Source: Rotaria sp. Silwood1 (Eukaryota; Rotifera; Eurotatoria; Philodinida; Philodinidae). From it: a stretch of DNA of 64,000 nucleotides. The position numbers and the translations under genes were made by a program. The notes below the pieces were generated by a model. That model saw only the letters and a program-made list of their open reading frames with translations, was not told where the DNA came from and did not search any database. The stretch is from the NCBI GenBank assembly GCA_905250075.1, contig CAJNOP010000043.1, positions 430,772 through 494,771 on the forward strand, written 5' to 3'. Within the stretch, counting starts at the first letter, position 1. Each line of letters opens with the position of its first letter. This document shows, one piece after another, positions 50,315-62,400 of this stretch.

Positions 50315-50648
50315 GTTGAAATAAATGTTATAGAAATCTTGATAAATATTATTAACAACTACAAGATGTCATACATAGAAAAATTTTGTTTTCTGTTGCT
50401 TAGCAACGAATATAACTTCAAAGTTTTATCTAATGATAAAAATAATTATATTATTGATTTTAAAGATTTCTAAAACGAAATCTTGACTTGCTGATAGATT
50501 ATATGAATTTCTTCAATAAGTTGTCTTAAGGCTAACGCCCTCTTTTGAATATAATTTTGTTTTGAAAAAGTTTTTTTATTTCGTCAAAAAAAAAAGAAAA
50601 TTATAATAAGTTTAATAAATGTTCATATATTCAGTTAGATAAATAAAC

Positions 50649-51316
50649 TCAAAATTTCATCAAATAAATGAAGAAATTGATCATTACAAAAATAATATGT
50701 AGAAAAGATGACCAAACTAATGTTCCAGATCCATTTATTGGACCAATTGGGCATGGTGGGCTTGTTGAAGATGAGACATCATATGTGTCAGTAATGTTGT
50801 TATAGGTATAAGTTATATTCAATACCTCTCTGCAAACTACTTGTTGATAGCGAACCTTTTCTCCTTCAATAAATAAATTTGACAGGTAAAAAGAATGATT
50901 GATTAATTTAAGAAAACATACGAGAGAGAAAACCAAGTTCAACAGCCAATGCTGCAATAAGTAATGCAAAAAGAATACCAATAAGTAAATAAGCCCAACA
51001 AGGGCATAAACATGAACGACATAACGATGATGCAACTGGTGGACAACAGCATTGACATCGACTTATATTCGTCTAGCGAAAAACAATTCGAGAAAATTTT
51101 TCAATGAATTTTTTTCCTTACACTTAGAAGTTTTGTACTTCGAATACGTTGTTTTATTGGTGGTGTTATTTGGCTTTCAGTAACATAATGTGTTTCGCCA
51201 ATTAAATTACCTGGTTGAAGACCAATCGAAGCCTAAAATAGAAACTTTTTGAGTACAACAAGATCTTTTGGTAATCTTACAGCTTGTCGTGTTGTATAAG
51301 TATTAGAAGCAGCCAT
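50649..51316 (-). CDS. two-membrane-segment Cys-rich protein, unknown family
   Basis: Four exons: 51281-51316, 51122-51232, 50922-51072 and 50649-50863, giving 170 residues. I do not recognise the family. About 50 N-terminal residues lack a signal peptide. A Cys cluster (CQCCCPP, CRSCLCPC) sits directly before a membrane span (WAYLLIGILFALLIAALAV). Next comes a segment of about 60 residues with three N-glycosylation sequons (NIT, NIT, NGS) and two cysteines. The protein ends in a hydrophobic stretch (HIIFVMINFFIYLMKF), either a second span or a GPI-type signal. The junctional cysteines could be palmitoylated. It lies 334 bp upstream of CFAP68 on the same strand. Confidence 0.75.
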
Positions 51317-51986
51317 GATGATTCTCCTTGATTAATTCTTGAAATGATCAGAAATTTGATTTCATTTTTCTTTGATGAAAAGCGAGCGTAAAATATTTAT
51401 TTTGAAATAAAATCTTGTTGATGAAAATTTATTCGTTAGCGACAAGGAGAGACAGATGAATTTCAAGATCAGGTGGTAAAGATGTAGACTTGAATTAAAT
51501 ATCATTTTTATCGTACCTTTCTTGTTTGCAAAATAGACTTTTGATCTTAAATCAATTTTTAGATATTGAATATTGATATAGCTATATATTAATTTGTAAG
51601 AATTCTTTTCTGATGTTTTCATTATTCGAACTATTTTTTTGTTGTTACAAAAACATTATATTCAACGTTTGCTATCTCATGTAGCAAATGTTTTGTTCTT
51701 TCTTTTTTTTTTTAAATTTCGATTTCTTTTGTTTTGTTCAAACAATTCATTCAAATTATCGCCAACGGTTACGATAGCCAAGAGTTAGCAACATTGCTAA
51801 CTTGTTTTTTTTATATTTGAGAATAACGATGCATCTCTAACGGTTTCTTTTGTATTTAAATGCGTAACGGTTACTTTGCTGTATCGTTAGTTCTTAATTG
51901 AAGTGTAACGGTCTATGATATATGCATATATATAAAAGCAATGTGTTCTGTTCAGTATGTTCTCATCATTTATATTACAAACAACA
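51317..51986. promoter_or_regulatory. divergent intergenic region with TATA box and Myb-type motifs
   Basis: The region separates the minus-strand membrane protein gene from the plus-strand RRM gene. The consensus YAACGG occurs four times in about 140 bp: CAACGG at 51773, TAACGG at 51838, 51865 and 51906. The third is inside the palindrome GTAACGGTTAC. TATATATAAAAG follows at about 51927-51938, about 50 bp before the start codon of the RRM gene. YAACKG is the classical Myb binding motif. Motif and TATA box are seen directly; factor binding is inference. Confidence 0.55.
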
Positions 51987-52637
51987 ATGTTTCGTTTTCA
52001 GCAATCAACCAAAACTTGTCCAAATATTTGTTCACCTATACAAGTAAGTTACATGTCTTCGTATGAAATATTATATGAAGCACAAATTCTAGAAAATACA
52101 TACAACATCAATGCGTCTTTGGATTTCAAATATTCCGTATTATTGGTCAACAATTGAACTTGAAAAAATTTTTTCAGTATAATTTATTTATGATGTTTCT
52201 TTTCTTTTATCTATTTTTATTTTTTCAAATAATCAATAGACATTTGGTCAAGTCTATGATGTTGAAATACCATTAAAAAATGGTCAATCAAGAGGTTATG
52301 GATTTGTAACATTTGAAAAGTATGTATTTATTTGTATTAATCAATACTAATTAATCGAATTGTTATAGACAAAGTGATGCTTTACGAGCTATTCAATCAA
52401 TGGATGGACAAATAATCAATGGTCGTAGTATGCAAGTAAGTGTCATTGAATGATTCTAATGTTCACTTTTTATTTTGATATTTGAAGGTATATCAAGCAC
52501 ATGTAAAACAAAAATCTTTATTGAAATCCTATTTTCTTATTCAATCACTTGATCGATCTTTATTTGGTGGATGTCATTGTTGTAAATCAAATTCAATAAA
52601 TCGAATTAATTATGCACAAGGACATCAATATCAATAA
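51987..52637 (+). CDS. small RRM-type RNA-binding protein
   Basis: Four exons: 51987-52043, 52240-52319, 52369-52435 and 52488-52637, giving 117 residues. FGQVYDVEIPLKNGQSRGYG and FVTFEKQSDALRAIQSMDGQ are beta2, loop, RNP1 (GYGFVTFE) and alpha2 of an RNA-recognition motif; IINGRSMQVYQ is beta4. The first strand with RNP2 is not recognisable in the 19-residue first exon, so either an upstream exon is missed or the domain is incomplete. The tail contains a GGCHCCK cluster. The start at 51987 (context acaacaATG) is preferred over an in-frame ATG at 51957, which lies within about 25 bp of the TATA box. Confidence 0.75.
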
Positions 52638-53164
52638 TAAAACATATTATATTACATTTCGTTTGTATATATTTATTCGTTTTATTATTTGTTTTTGTTT
52701 GTTTGTTATTGTTTTATTGTACAGTGAACATAGTTTCTGTAGTCGAATAGTGAAAATATTTTATCCTACTGTTGTTATTGCATGAGAACTAAGACGAAGA
52801 CTTGTTTTTGCTTATTATGTTATTATTGTTATATGAAGAAAACTATTATTTGAAGTAAATAAACAAGATGAAGAAGGACATATAGAAATTCAAATTCTAA
52901 TCTTTTTTAAATACAATGAAATAAATATCTTATTTGTATATGATCGCTGGCAAATGACTATTGAAGTAAAAGCTCTTTAAAAGTATCAATATTATGTTTC
53001 TAGTTAGTTTTATATGTAATAGTAATGTTTTTCTTTAATATTTGTCTATCTTCAATAAGAGAAAACATGATTAAAATTTGAAAGACTACTAAAAGGTGAT
53101 GTTTATGCAGTATATATACATTTTTTCTTTTATTAACTTTTTTGTCGTATAGAAAGACCTTAAA
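52638..53164. other. intergenic, 3' flank of the RRM gene
   Basis: AT-rich sequence presumably with the RRM gene's 3' UTR. No gene is seen. Minus-strand frames beginning near 53329 and 53289 read into the left arm of the next element. Confidence 0.55.
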
Positions 53165-54205
53165 CGACAAGTGGCGATAGGAGAGTTCTTTTTTTGGCCT
53201 ACAATGTTTTTTGAAAAGAAGTACACCTTCTGAATCAGCATTAAATTCTGAATAAAATGAGGCACTATTTTGTATCGGTCCTGTGACACTTGTGGAGGAC
53301 CTCAAGGCCTTCAGAAAATTTTTTTTCAAGTTTCATCGAATCAAACATTATTAGTTGTGGAATTTGATGATGGTTCCAAATTTCGGATGTATATTCAAAA
53401 AAAAACTGAATTTTGACAGAGAAAAACTCATATTAGAATATGATGCTGGCAGAAGCCTATCTTCATATACTGTCCTTAGGCGACCTAGTTATACCATTAG
53501 AGAGTCTAAGACACACACAATGACGTGCGCTACAACTTTTTAAATCGAAAACATATTAGATAAGTCTATTCAAACTAAGTGCTCGATAGTTGTAGAATCA
53601 AATACTCAAAAGTTCAAAAAAAAGACAAGTTTTGGGCTTCATGAATCCTATTTATGACACTAACCAAATCTCCAACCACTATATGACATATATAGATCGC
53701 TGTAGTTTCTCATACTCTTTTTGAATATGATCTCGAAAATGAGAAAAAAAAAATATGAAACATGCTGCCATAATGGAACCACTTATATGAAATCACATTA
53801 AGTACGAATTTATGATAGGGAATAAGCCGCAATAGGTATTTTACCTACATCAATGTGTGTGTTTTAGAATCTCTAATGGTATAAGTCGGTCGTCTAAGGA
53901 CAGTATATGAAAATAGGCTGCTCTCAGCATCGTATTCTAATGTGAATTTTTCTGTCAATATTCAGTTTTTTTTTGAATGTCAATCCGAAATTTGGAATCA
54001 TCATCAAATTCCAAATCGAATGATGCTTGATTCGATGAAACTTGAAAAAATTTTTTTGATGGTTCTGACGTCCGTCAAGAAACAGGCAAAAGAAAGTACC
54101 TCATCTTACTCAGAATTTCATGTTAATTCAGAGTATGTAGTTCTTTCAAAAGACATTGTGGGCAAAAAAATGCCCTTATCACCACTTTTCCTTTACCCGA
54201 ACAAG
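53165..54205. mobile_element. 1-kb foldback element with arms of about 370 bp
   Basis: The left arm (about 53165-53530) and right arm (about 53840-54205) are diverged reverse complements over their whole length. Shared blocks are ACTGTCCTTAGGCGACC against GGTCGTCTAAGGACAGT, TATACCATTAGAGA against TCTCTAATGGTATA, and CAAATTTCGGAT against ATCCGAAATTTGG. The central 310 bp is unique. There is no transposase. Ends are approximate and no target duplication was identified. Confidence 0.75.
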
Positions 54206-56175
54206 TATAATTCTAACACGATTTGACGTTCGATAACCTATTGATAATTGGCATTTTTGTGATTCTGTATAAGAATTGATCTCATCATTTATCTTAAATA
54301 AAATATATTCGATAGATAATCAAATGTAGAGCAATTCAATCAATTTTTAGAAATTACTTGAAGATGATACCATTGCAAAATATTATCTGGACAGTTGCGC
54401 ACTTTATTATGTATATTTTCGAATAATGTATAGACATGATTGCATTATACGTTTTGAATAATATTTGAAAAAAATTGTTAGTAGATATAATCATATCTAG
54501 AATGAATGCTATAATCGTTATAATTTGAATGTATATAATATTCATAGAAAAAACACAACAATGATTTTAGAATTCCAAAGTGTTTATTTTTCTCATCATC
54601 GCCCTTTAAAACAGAGTCAACATTGTTTACCGCACAAGTCTGTGCTTATTATATTTAATAATTCTTCGATTGTAAAGACATATGAGTGTAAAGAATCAAT
54701 AGCATATATAACTATGTTATTAATCATTCAAACTTCTGTAGATTACTTATTTGAAACTTAAAGAAAGAACTAAACTAGTTTTAGTACTTATTTTTCATTT
54801 GTGACCTTGAGAGTTTGTCGGAGATAAATATCATGTTGTGTGGAGATAAGAAAAAAGAGCTTTCATTCTTTACTTGTGAAGAGTCAGCAGTCATTTTTAT
54901 CTCTTCAGTATACAGCAATGTAAGAACTTTTATTTTGTATTATTATTATCGTCTGTTAGTAAGGACTTAAAACCAAATCTTTTCATATGAAATGTTTTCA
55001 TTGAAAATAATGTTACCAATTTTTTTTGGATTTTGTCGGGTTCATTTTTCCTAAGGCAATCTACCATATTCTGTTTATTTTTTTTATGATTGATTTAGAA
55101 GTCCATCTGTTATCAAACTATTGGCTCATATTGTCTCTATATATATTTCATAGAGAGAATTTGAACAAATTCATTAAAGCCACGATATATCATTGAGCTA
55201 GCATATTTCAAAATACTTGTAAAATTTCAGATGATATTGCCTCCGACAATAGTAGGTGATTGAGAAGTTTTTAGACAAAATTTTTTATTTATTTTTAACT
55301 TACTAGAAAGTTTTTTCTAAGAGTCAAAAGCTATAGATTGTGATCAAAATTTTGTGCTTCGAAATGTTCTATTTTTTTCAAGAGTAATTAGGGACTATTT
55401 TGAAAGATCTGAAAAATTATTTTAATGGTGAATCAAAAGGGCTTTTATTACTTTGTAAGTTCCGTTCGAACAAGTCAAAAGATTTTCGGAGTCAGTCATA
55501 TTGTAAAGCGAACATTTTGTCTATACAATGTGATATTGAACTAAGCTGTAACTTACATTCAATCATTTTTTGAAGAGCTCCTTTTCACGTAAAAAAGTTG
55601 TCGATTTTCCAAAAATGAATATTTCGGAAAAACGAAAATTAAAGTGTTTTTTCGAAAAACAAAAAATATTTCAAATAGTGCATTTCATACGGTAGTTTCT
55701 GATCGTAATAGTGAAAATAAAAAAATTCTCGTCGAATCTATTTTTTTTTAGACTTTGCGAAGATTATTTCACTACTCTCAAACATAAACTGAGATGAAAT
55801 TTTTAAGTCCACATTCGAAAAGAGTACAAAATTTTGATCGTAACTCATCGAAAGTATTTTCTAAACGGTCAAAAGTAAAGAAATATATTTTCTAGAATTT
55901 TCCCGATCATCAATTATTAAGAAACCATAACATTTTTGTCCTATTCATTAATTTGGTTGTTAAAAATATTAATGAATAAGACTTGATGTAGTAATAATGG
56001 AATTAATGTTTTATCTTTTTGTGTTTATTGTAATCACATTCAGAAACACACATTGAAAATAATTTTCATTCTAATACACTCTCGTAAAAAAATAGACATT
56101 AACAATGTTCAATTGTTTTCGATTTAGTTAGATGTTAAAAATAAAAAATATTTTGATTTAAGATTTGATTTGAAT
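54206..56175. other. intergenic region, no gene supported
   Basis: About 2 kb, AT-rich. A weak inverted similarity links about 55255-55400 with 55800-55905, sharing ACAAAATTTTGATC. Short frames at 54354-54545 (minus) and 54525-54761 (plus) have no features. A taag acceptor-like site at about 56158-56161 may precede the next gene's start. Confidence 0.5.
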
Positions 56176-58495
56176 ATGGCTGCTAAATATAGGGATAATT
56201 TCATAGATTCTTCTAATGTTTCTGATACGACAGTTGAATTATCAAGAATGCTTTACCTTATCGAAGAGGATAACAACATTCCACTTGTTTCTTTGGAAGA
56301 AGCTGTCTATCCACTCGTTCCATTTGTCCCAGAACTAGAAGAGATGATTTCGACAGTGAAAAAAAATTCTAATATAACAAAAAATACTTTAACAAATGAT
56401 GAATCAAGTTCAATTTTACTATATACGATAAAATGGAAGCCAATAGACAAATCATTTCATGTCATTCTTAATACTACATTAGAAACAAAAAATCAAACGT
56501 TATTGAAACTATGGTTTCGTTATCTTAAATTAATGATGACTGCTTTAAATAAACTTCCAACAGATTCTACTCGTCTTACTATTTATCATGCTGTAAAATT
56601 GAATTTAATGGCACAATATCCTGTGGGAAGAACATTTGTATGGTGGGGTTTTACATTATGTACAATGTCTCTTGATGTCCTCAATAATGAATATATTTTG
56701 GGTCAAAATGGAGCAAGAACATTATTTATTATTGATAGTAAATCTGGTAAAAAAATTTGCAAACATTCGTTTTATCCTAAAGAACAAGAAGTGTTATTGC
56801 CTTGTGCTTGTCGATTTCAAGTAACAGGTTGTTTCGATGCAGGCAATGGATTACACATTATTCACTTGAAGGAAGTTCAACCAACACATCAAGTGATTGC
56901 TCCTGTTCGACGAGTTGCAAAGACTATGACGAATAATAATTTCAGAAAATCTCTTACGTTACGCCCTCCACAATCATTATCTGTCTCTCCACCACTCAAA
57001 AAAACTTCAACTGAGTATTTAAAGAAAAGAGTGAGTGTTATAGAGCCTATGCAAAAATCATCAATTGAACTTGCAAAACCAAAACAAATAAATGTATTGC
57101 TTCAACGCATTAATCCCAAAGTACAAAAATCGGTTGAATCGTTACTCGCAGATCCGGTAATTATTTAATTTAGTATATTTATAGAATCATAATTGACACA
57201 ATAGTAAATATGAATTCTAAAGGATTCATGTCATCGATCGAGAGAACAGTACAACCTGAAAACAACCGGAATACGTTTTTTTTCTGTCAATTCACATGGG
57301 TAGAAACAATCAGAAACAGTAGTAAATATAAAACAAAATCTATAAATTTTATCTATTAATTTATTTATGAATATTATTATTTTCCTTGTTGTGCTTTCTA
57401 TTATTTATTCATTTTTTCTATTGTTTTACATAGAAATTGATCACTCTAGATCTTTCACGAATTCAAATTGGTGATCAAGAAGCAAAAGCTCTTGCCTACG
57501 CACTCCAACAAAACAAAGTAATATCGATTGTCTATTTTCTTCTTCCTTTTGCATGCTTACATATGTTTTTAGACGCTAAATACATTAGATCTAGAACACA
57601 ATCTTATTGGACCCCAAGGAGCACAAAGTCTTGCTAACGCTTTAAAAGAAAACACAGTAATCTTGGTATTTCTTTCATTTACTTCATCATTTATTCATTA
57701 CTTTAGACACTGACAACAATAAGTCTTGAAAATAATCGAATTAGTGATCAAGGAGCACAGTATTTTGCTAATACTTTGCTACAAAATAAAGTAATACAAT
57801 TCTTGCTTTTTGTTTCTTTTATATTATCATTATTTCATTAATTATATTAGACATTGAGTACACTTAATCTTCGTTCGAATCAAATTAGACCACAAGGAAT
57901 ACAACATCTTGCTAATGCATTACAACAAAATCGAGTAATTCTAGTTTTTTGAATTCTATTATTTCATGAATTAATCAAATAATTCAGAAACTCACTACAA
58001 TAAATCTTCGATCCAATATGATCAGTAATTTAGGAACAAGTTATCTAGCTAATTCTTTACAGCAAAATCAAGTAATCTAATTTCTTTTATTCTACCATTT
58101 AACTTATTTATTTTTTTAGACTCTTAAGACACTTAACCTTGCAAGCAATAGAATTACAGCAAAAGGAGCTCAAAATCTTGCCAATGCTTTACAACAAAAC
58201 AAAGTAATAATTCTTCTTTCACTGATAATATCTACTTGTTCATTATTTTAGACTCTTACTACACTTGATCTTGAAGATAATGATATTGGAACACAAGGAG
58301 TACAATATCTTGTTAATGCTCTACAACAAAACAAAGTAATCTAAGTTCTTATTCAATTCCATTCATTTCAATATTTATTGGCTATATTAGACTTTGACGA
58401 TGCTAAACCTTAAAGGAAATCAAATTGGTATTGAAGGAAAACGATACATCATGGAACTTTCACAAAAGAATTCAACTTTGAATATTCTTGTATGA
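56176..58495 (+). CDS. ADP-ribosyltransferase-like domain fused to eight leucine-rich repeats
   Basis: Nine exons: 56176-57156, 57434-57517, 57573-57656, 57707-57790, 57851-57934, 57988-58071, 58120-58203, 58252-58335 and 58391-58495, giving 557 residues, all introns phase 0. Residues about 100-235 match the arginine-specific ADP-ribosyltransferase fold: VWWGFTLCTMSLDVL (CTMS at 162-165), LFIIDSKSGKKI and HSFYPKEQEVLLPC with the E-x-E pair E203/E205. The R of the usual YRG is replaced (IYHAV, H138). Residues 240-327 form a basic Pro/Ser linker. Exons 2-9 each encode one 28-residue repeat of ribonuclease-inhibitor/NLRC3 type, for example TLTTLDLEDNDIGTQGVQYL. The class would modify proteins or act as a sensor; activity is uncertain given the lost Arg. 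Confidence 0.88.
57157..57433 (+). other. intron between ART exon and LRR exons
   Basis: At 277 bp it is much longer than the following 48-63-bp introns between repeat exons. It separates the single-exon enzyme-like part from the repeat array, as would be expected from an old domain join. Confidence 0.6.
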
Positions 58496-59447
58496 GCAAG
58501 GCAAAGAAAAACGAATACTAAAAAAATTCTTAACAAATAAAGCTTTTTCTAAATAAAAAAGAAAAATCATTAATTTTGTTTTCTCGTCCATAAACCCCAT
58601 CGGATCAATAATTTTCTAATCGAAATTGAATGGTTTCCTTGAAGATACGAGATTATTTTTCTTTTTTTTGTGATCGGCGACTAGAGCACCCTACATATTT
58701 TTCAAAGAATTCGAGTCCGTCTGGAACAAACTCAACGATCTCTAGTGGTGTCTTTTCTTGTCAATACATGCCGCAATTTATAATAATCAATGGAAAAAAA
58801 ACGTGATACTATGTTCTATTAAGTATCTAGAAGTAATATTCTGAAGCAATATATTTCTGAAACGATGAATCAAATTGATGATAAGATGAATTTGTTTATT
58901 GGCTTTCACTGTTACCCATATTTACGAAAAGCATTGTTCATAGTGTTTATTGTGCTATCAAACATCAGTCTTGTGATTTGATGTGAAAGCTTCATCTATT
59001 CATTTTCTTAAATACAAAATAATTGTTTCTATGCCTTAAGTTATATACCGCATCATAAGAGCTAAAAATTTTATTTTAAAATTTGAACAACAAACTCATC
59101 AAAACCAAAAAAAGGAAGGTATAGCTTATTGTCATGGTAAACATAAACCAGGTTCTTGAGCTATAATAAAAGCAGATTAAAAAAAATGAAGCACCATAAG
59201 GAAAGACATGCTTTTGAATAGGAAAAATGATATGAAAGAGGAAGGATTTGAGAAAGAAAACAATCACCTATGGAATGCCCAATTAACAAAATAAAAACGA
59301 TGAAATATTCCCGATGTTAAAAATAGTTCAAACTACATTTTTTGTTTTTTGTTAGTAAGATAGTGATTTTTCCTATGGAACTAATAATGTAAGTAATTGG
59401 TTAGTGGCAATCGGTCACCAGTCTATAAAAAAAAAATAAAATTAATA
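58496..59447. other. region between convergent genes, no gene seen
   Basis: 950 bp between the ART-LRR gene (+) and the receptor gene (-). It presumably holds both 3' UTRs. A minus-strand frame at 59076-59267 is hydrophobic and low in complexity, without a family match. Confidence 0.55.
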
Positions 59448-62400
59448 TCAAACAGAATCTCTTCGACGTTGAACGAAACGAACAGTATCGTTATCAATAA
59501 GAATATTACATACATTATCAGCAGCAGATTGTTCAGACATTTGTTCACTGAATGTTACAGTAAATTCATCTAAATTTGGCTGTTCTGTTGATAAATACTG
59601 TTCATTATTATTTTGTACGTTAGATAATGCTTTTTTATTAAGGTAGACTTGACAATATTTAGCAAAAAGTGCCAATATCTTATTAAAAAATACAAAAAAA
59701 ATGAATAAAGTATTATATTAAAGAATTTAACTTACGCCTGCTAAAACACCAAAAATAATAATACAAAAAAGCATAGTATTCGATGGTCTATATCGATAAT
59801 GTTTTCGTCGATTTGCTCCTTCAGAAATCAGATTATCATATATTAATGATTCTGTTTCATTTTGTAGAGTTGAATTCTTTGTATTTGTTGTTGATATTAT
59901 TAATTCTTTTGTTATAATATTTTCATCAATTGATAAACAATTTATTTCTGTTGAATTTATTTGTAAACAAACTTTATTTTTACAACGTATTGTTGAATAA
60001 TTCATACAGAGATTTACTAATGCAATTGATTGATAATCAATAAGTAAAAATGAACGAATATTTTCTCGTGTTGATGTTATAAAATAGTTAGAAAAACGAT
60101 CATTTCCATAAAGTTGAATCATATCTAAAGATTTTAATGATGAAGATGAATAGAGTAAACCATCCTAAATTGTCCATTTAAACAAAACAATTTCTTTGAA
60201 ATAAATAATAAAAGAAAAATACATACATTAAGAAATGTAAATGGCCATGCGAACGGTAAACGTATTGATGTATCATGACATCGTTTAAATTCACCATCAC
60301 AGGTATAAACAGGAAATTCATTATTATTATTGATACCGGCTACTGTCCAAAAGATGCGTTTGAATGAAGCATCTAATACAAAAAAAGAAAATAGTTTTTT
60401 TTTTTGAGTTTGCTATTAAGATTAAAGTAAAGATGTGCAGTGAACGATAGCTCTCATGATCCTTATGATATCCTGAAAGTTTCAATTCAGAGGGATGTTT
60501 CTTTTCTGAGATCACTTGTCACTTTCACACAAGATTTTGAATACTAGTCCAATTTTAAATTATACGATATCTTAAGAAGAAATCATCCGCTTAAGCTGAA
60601 ATGTTCAGGATATTATAAGAGCTACTTTCAGGGAAGAATTTCAAAGCGAAACTGTACATTACGATTTTTCTCATAATATTTTATGATAGGATGAAAGTTC
60701 AGTAAAATGATCAAGACTCAAGGAGAAAGGCTTAATAGCATGAACCCTTTCCGAATTATAATTTACACTATGAGTCCTATGTATGAGGTGAAACAGCAAC
60801 TATTCATCGAATGGATTCTCTTGTGAAAAAAATTGTCTAATCTTTACTCTAAGAAGCTATTATCTTACTCTTACTGATTCGTATTTTGGTTGAAAGACTC
60901 AAAGTGATAAATAGCAAAATAGTATCACGTTAGAAATGTCCAGGGTAAGCTTTTTTTGTACATTATATCCTAGCTGAGAGAAATTTTCTAACCTCCTACT
61001 CTAACGTGTAGGGTAGAATAACGCTGCATATCTCTAGATAACAGAGAAGGACACTTAATAGTTAAAACAAATAGTTTCAAAACTTTAAGTTAATTATTTA
61101 AAACAATCGAATATTATCTATTCTTCTTTATTTTCATTTGTCTTAATAAATATTTTCATACCATAAATAAATCTTTTTATTTCACGGTCGGTTGTATATA
61201 AAACTTTCGTTGAATTTGGTTTGGACATATTTGATATCAAAAATTCATAATGAGAAGCAAAAATAATTTGTCTATTGAAAGCATCAATTTCGATTGATTG
61301 TATCGAATTTGCAATGTTATTCAATTGCCATGAATGCATTTTGATACTAATTGAAATATCACAAGTAATCGGTGTATACATTCGTAATGTTTGTGATTGA
61401 TTTTCAATAATAAATAAAGTTTTTTCATTTTCATTGTATGATAAACCATGTACAGTGACATTAGAAATAAGAATTATAGGTTTGAAAATTGTATTTGATG
61501 TACTAAAACTAAGAAATAAAAATATTTATATTGAATTATAAAAAAAACAAGATAGAAAGAAATGAACCATAAAATAGCATTTTGTTTTTGATTATAATAG
61601 ATAATAAATTTTTTATTTGAATCATATTGTATACAATCCAAATGATGATTTTTTTCAATATCAATTGTATGTAATAATTTTGATGAATAACGATCAGTAG
61701 CATTCGAAATATTGTAGAAAATAATATTATTATCAAATACAATTAATAAATCTGGTTTGGATTGATCTATTAAAAAATTTGTCAGAGAAAAAAAAAGGAA
61801 TTTTCAAAAAAAAAAACAAGACAAAATAATCAAACCATTTATTTTTCGACATGTTTTTGTCTTTTCATCAATAGTAAAACCTAATGGACATGTACAGTTA
61901 AAACTGCCATCTGTATTTAAACAATTAAATGAACAATATGTACGAAGAGAATCATTACATTCATTAAAATCTAATTTAACGAATGATTATTTATCATATA
62001 AATAAAAAACAATAGAAAATTCGAAAACAAACCTTGACATATTTGCGTATTAATTTGTAATGAATTATTTGTTAATCGATAACCTTGTTTTTGACATCGA
62101 CAAAGTTTACCAACTGCACGATGTTGAATACAAGTCACATTAGCATTCGGAATACATTGAGATGATGAAGTACATTCATCAGTACAATCTTTTTCATCAT
62201 CACCCAGAGGACAATCTTTACTATAAAATTTAATTATTAATAAATTTTTATATAGAACTAATCTTGATCTTGTTTTTACTTACTATCCATCACAAAAATA
62301 ATCATATGATATAAGTCTCGTATCTATAAGTGTTGATGACGCTGAACAAATAAATAACTTTGATGATAATAATGAATCAGAATTGCGTACTAAGAATATA

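Noticed and set aside
51957-51986. Upstream ATG for the RRM gene
   Set aside because: It lies about 20-25 bp after the TATA box, so it is probably at or before the transcription start; the next ATG has better context.
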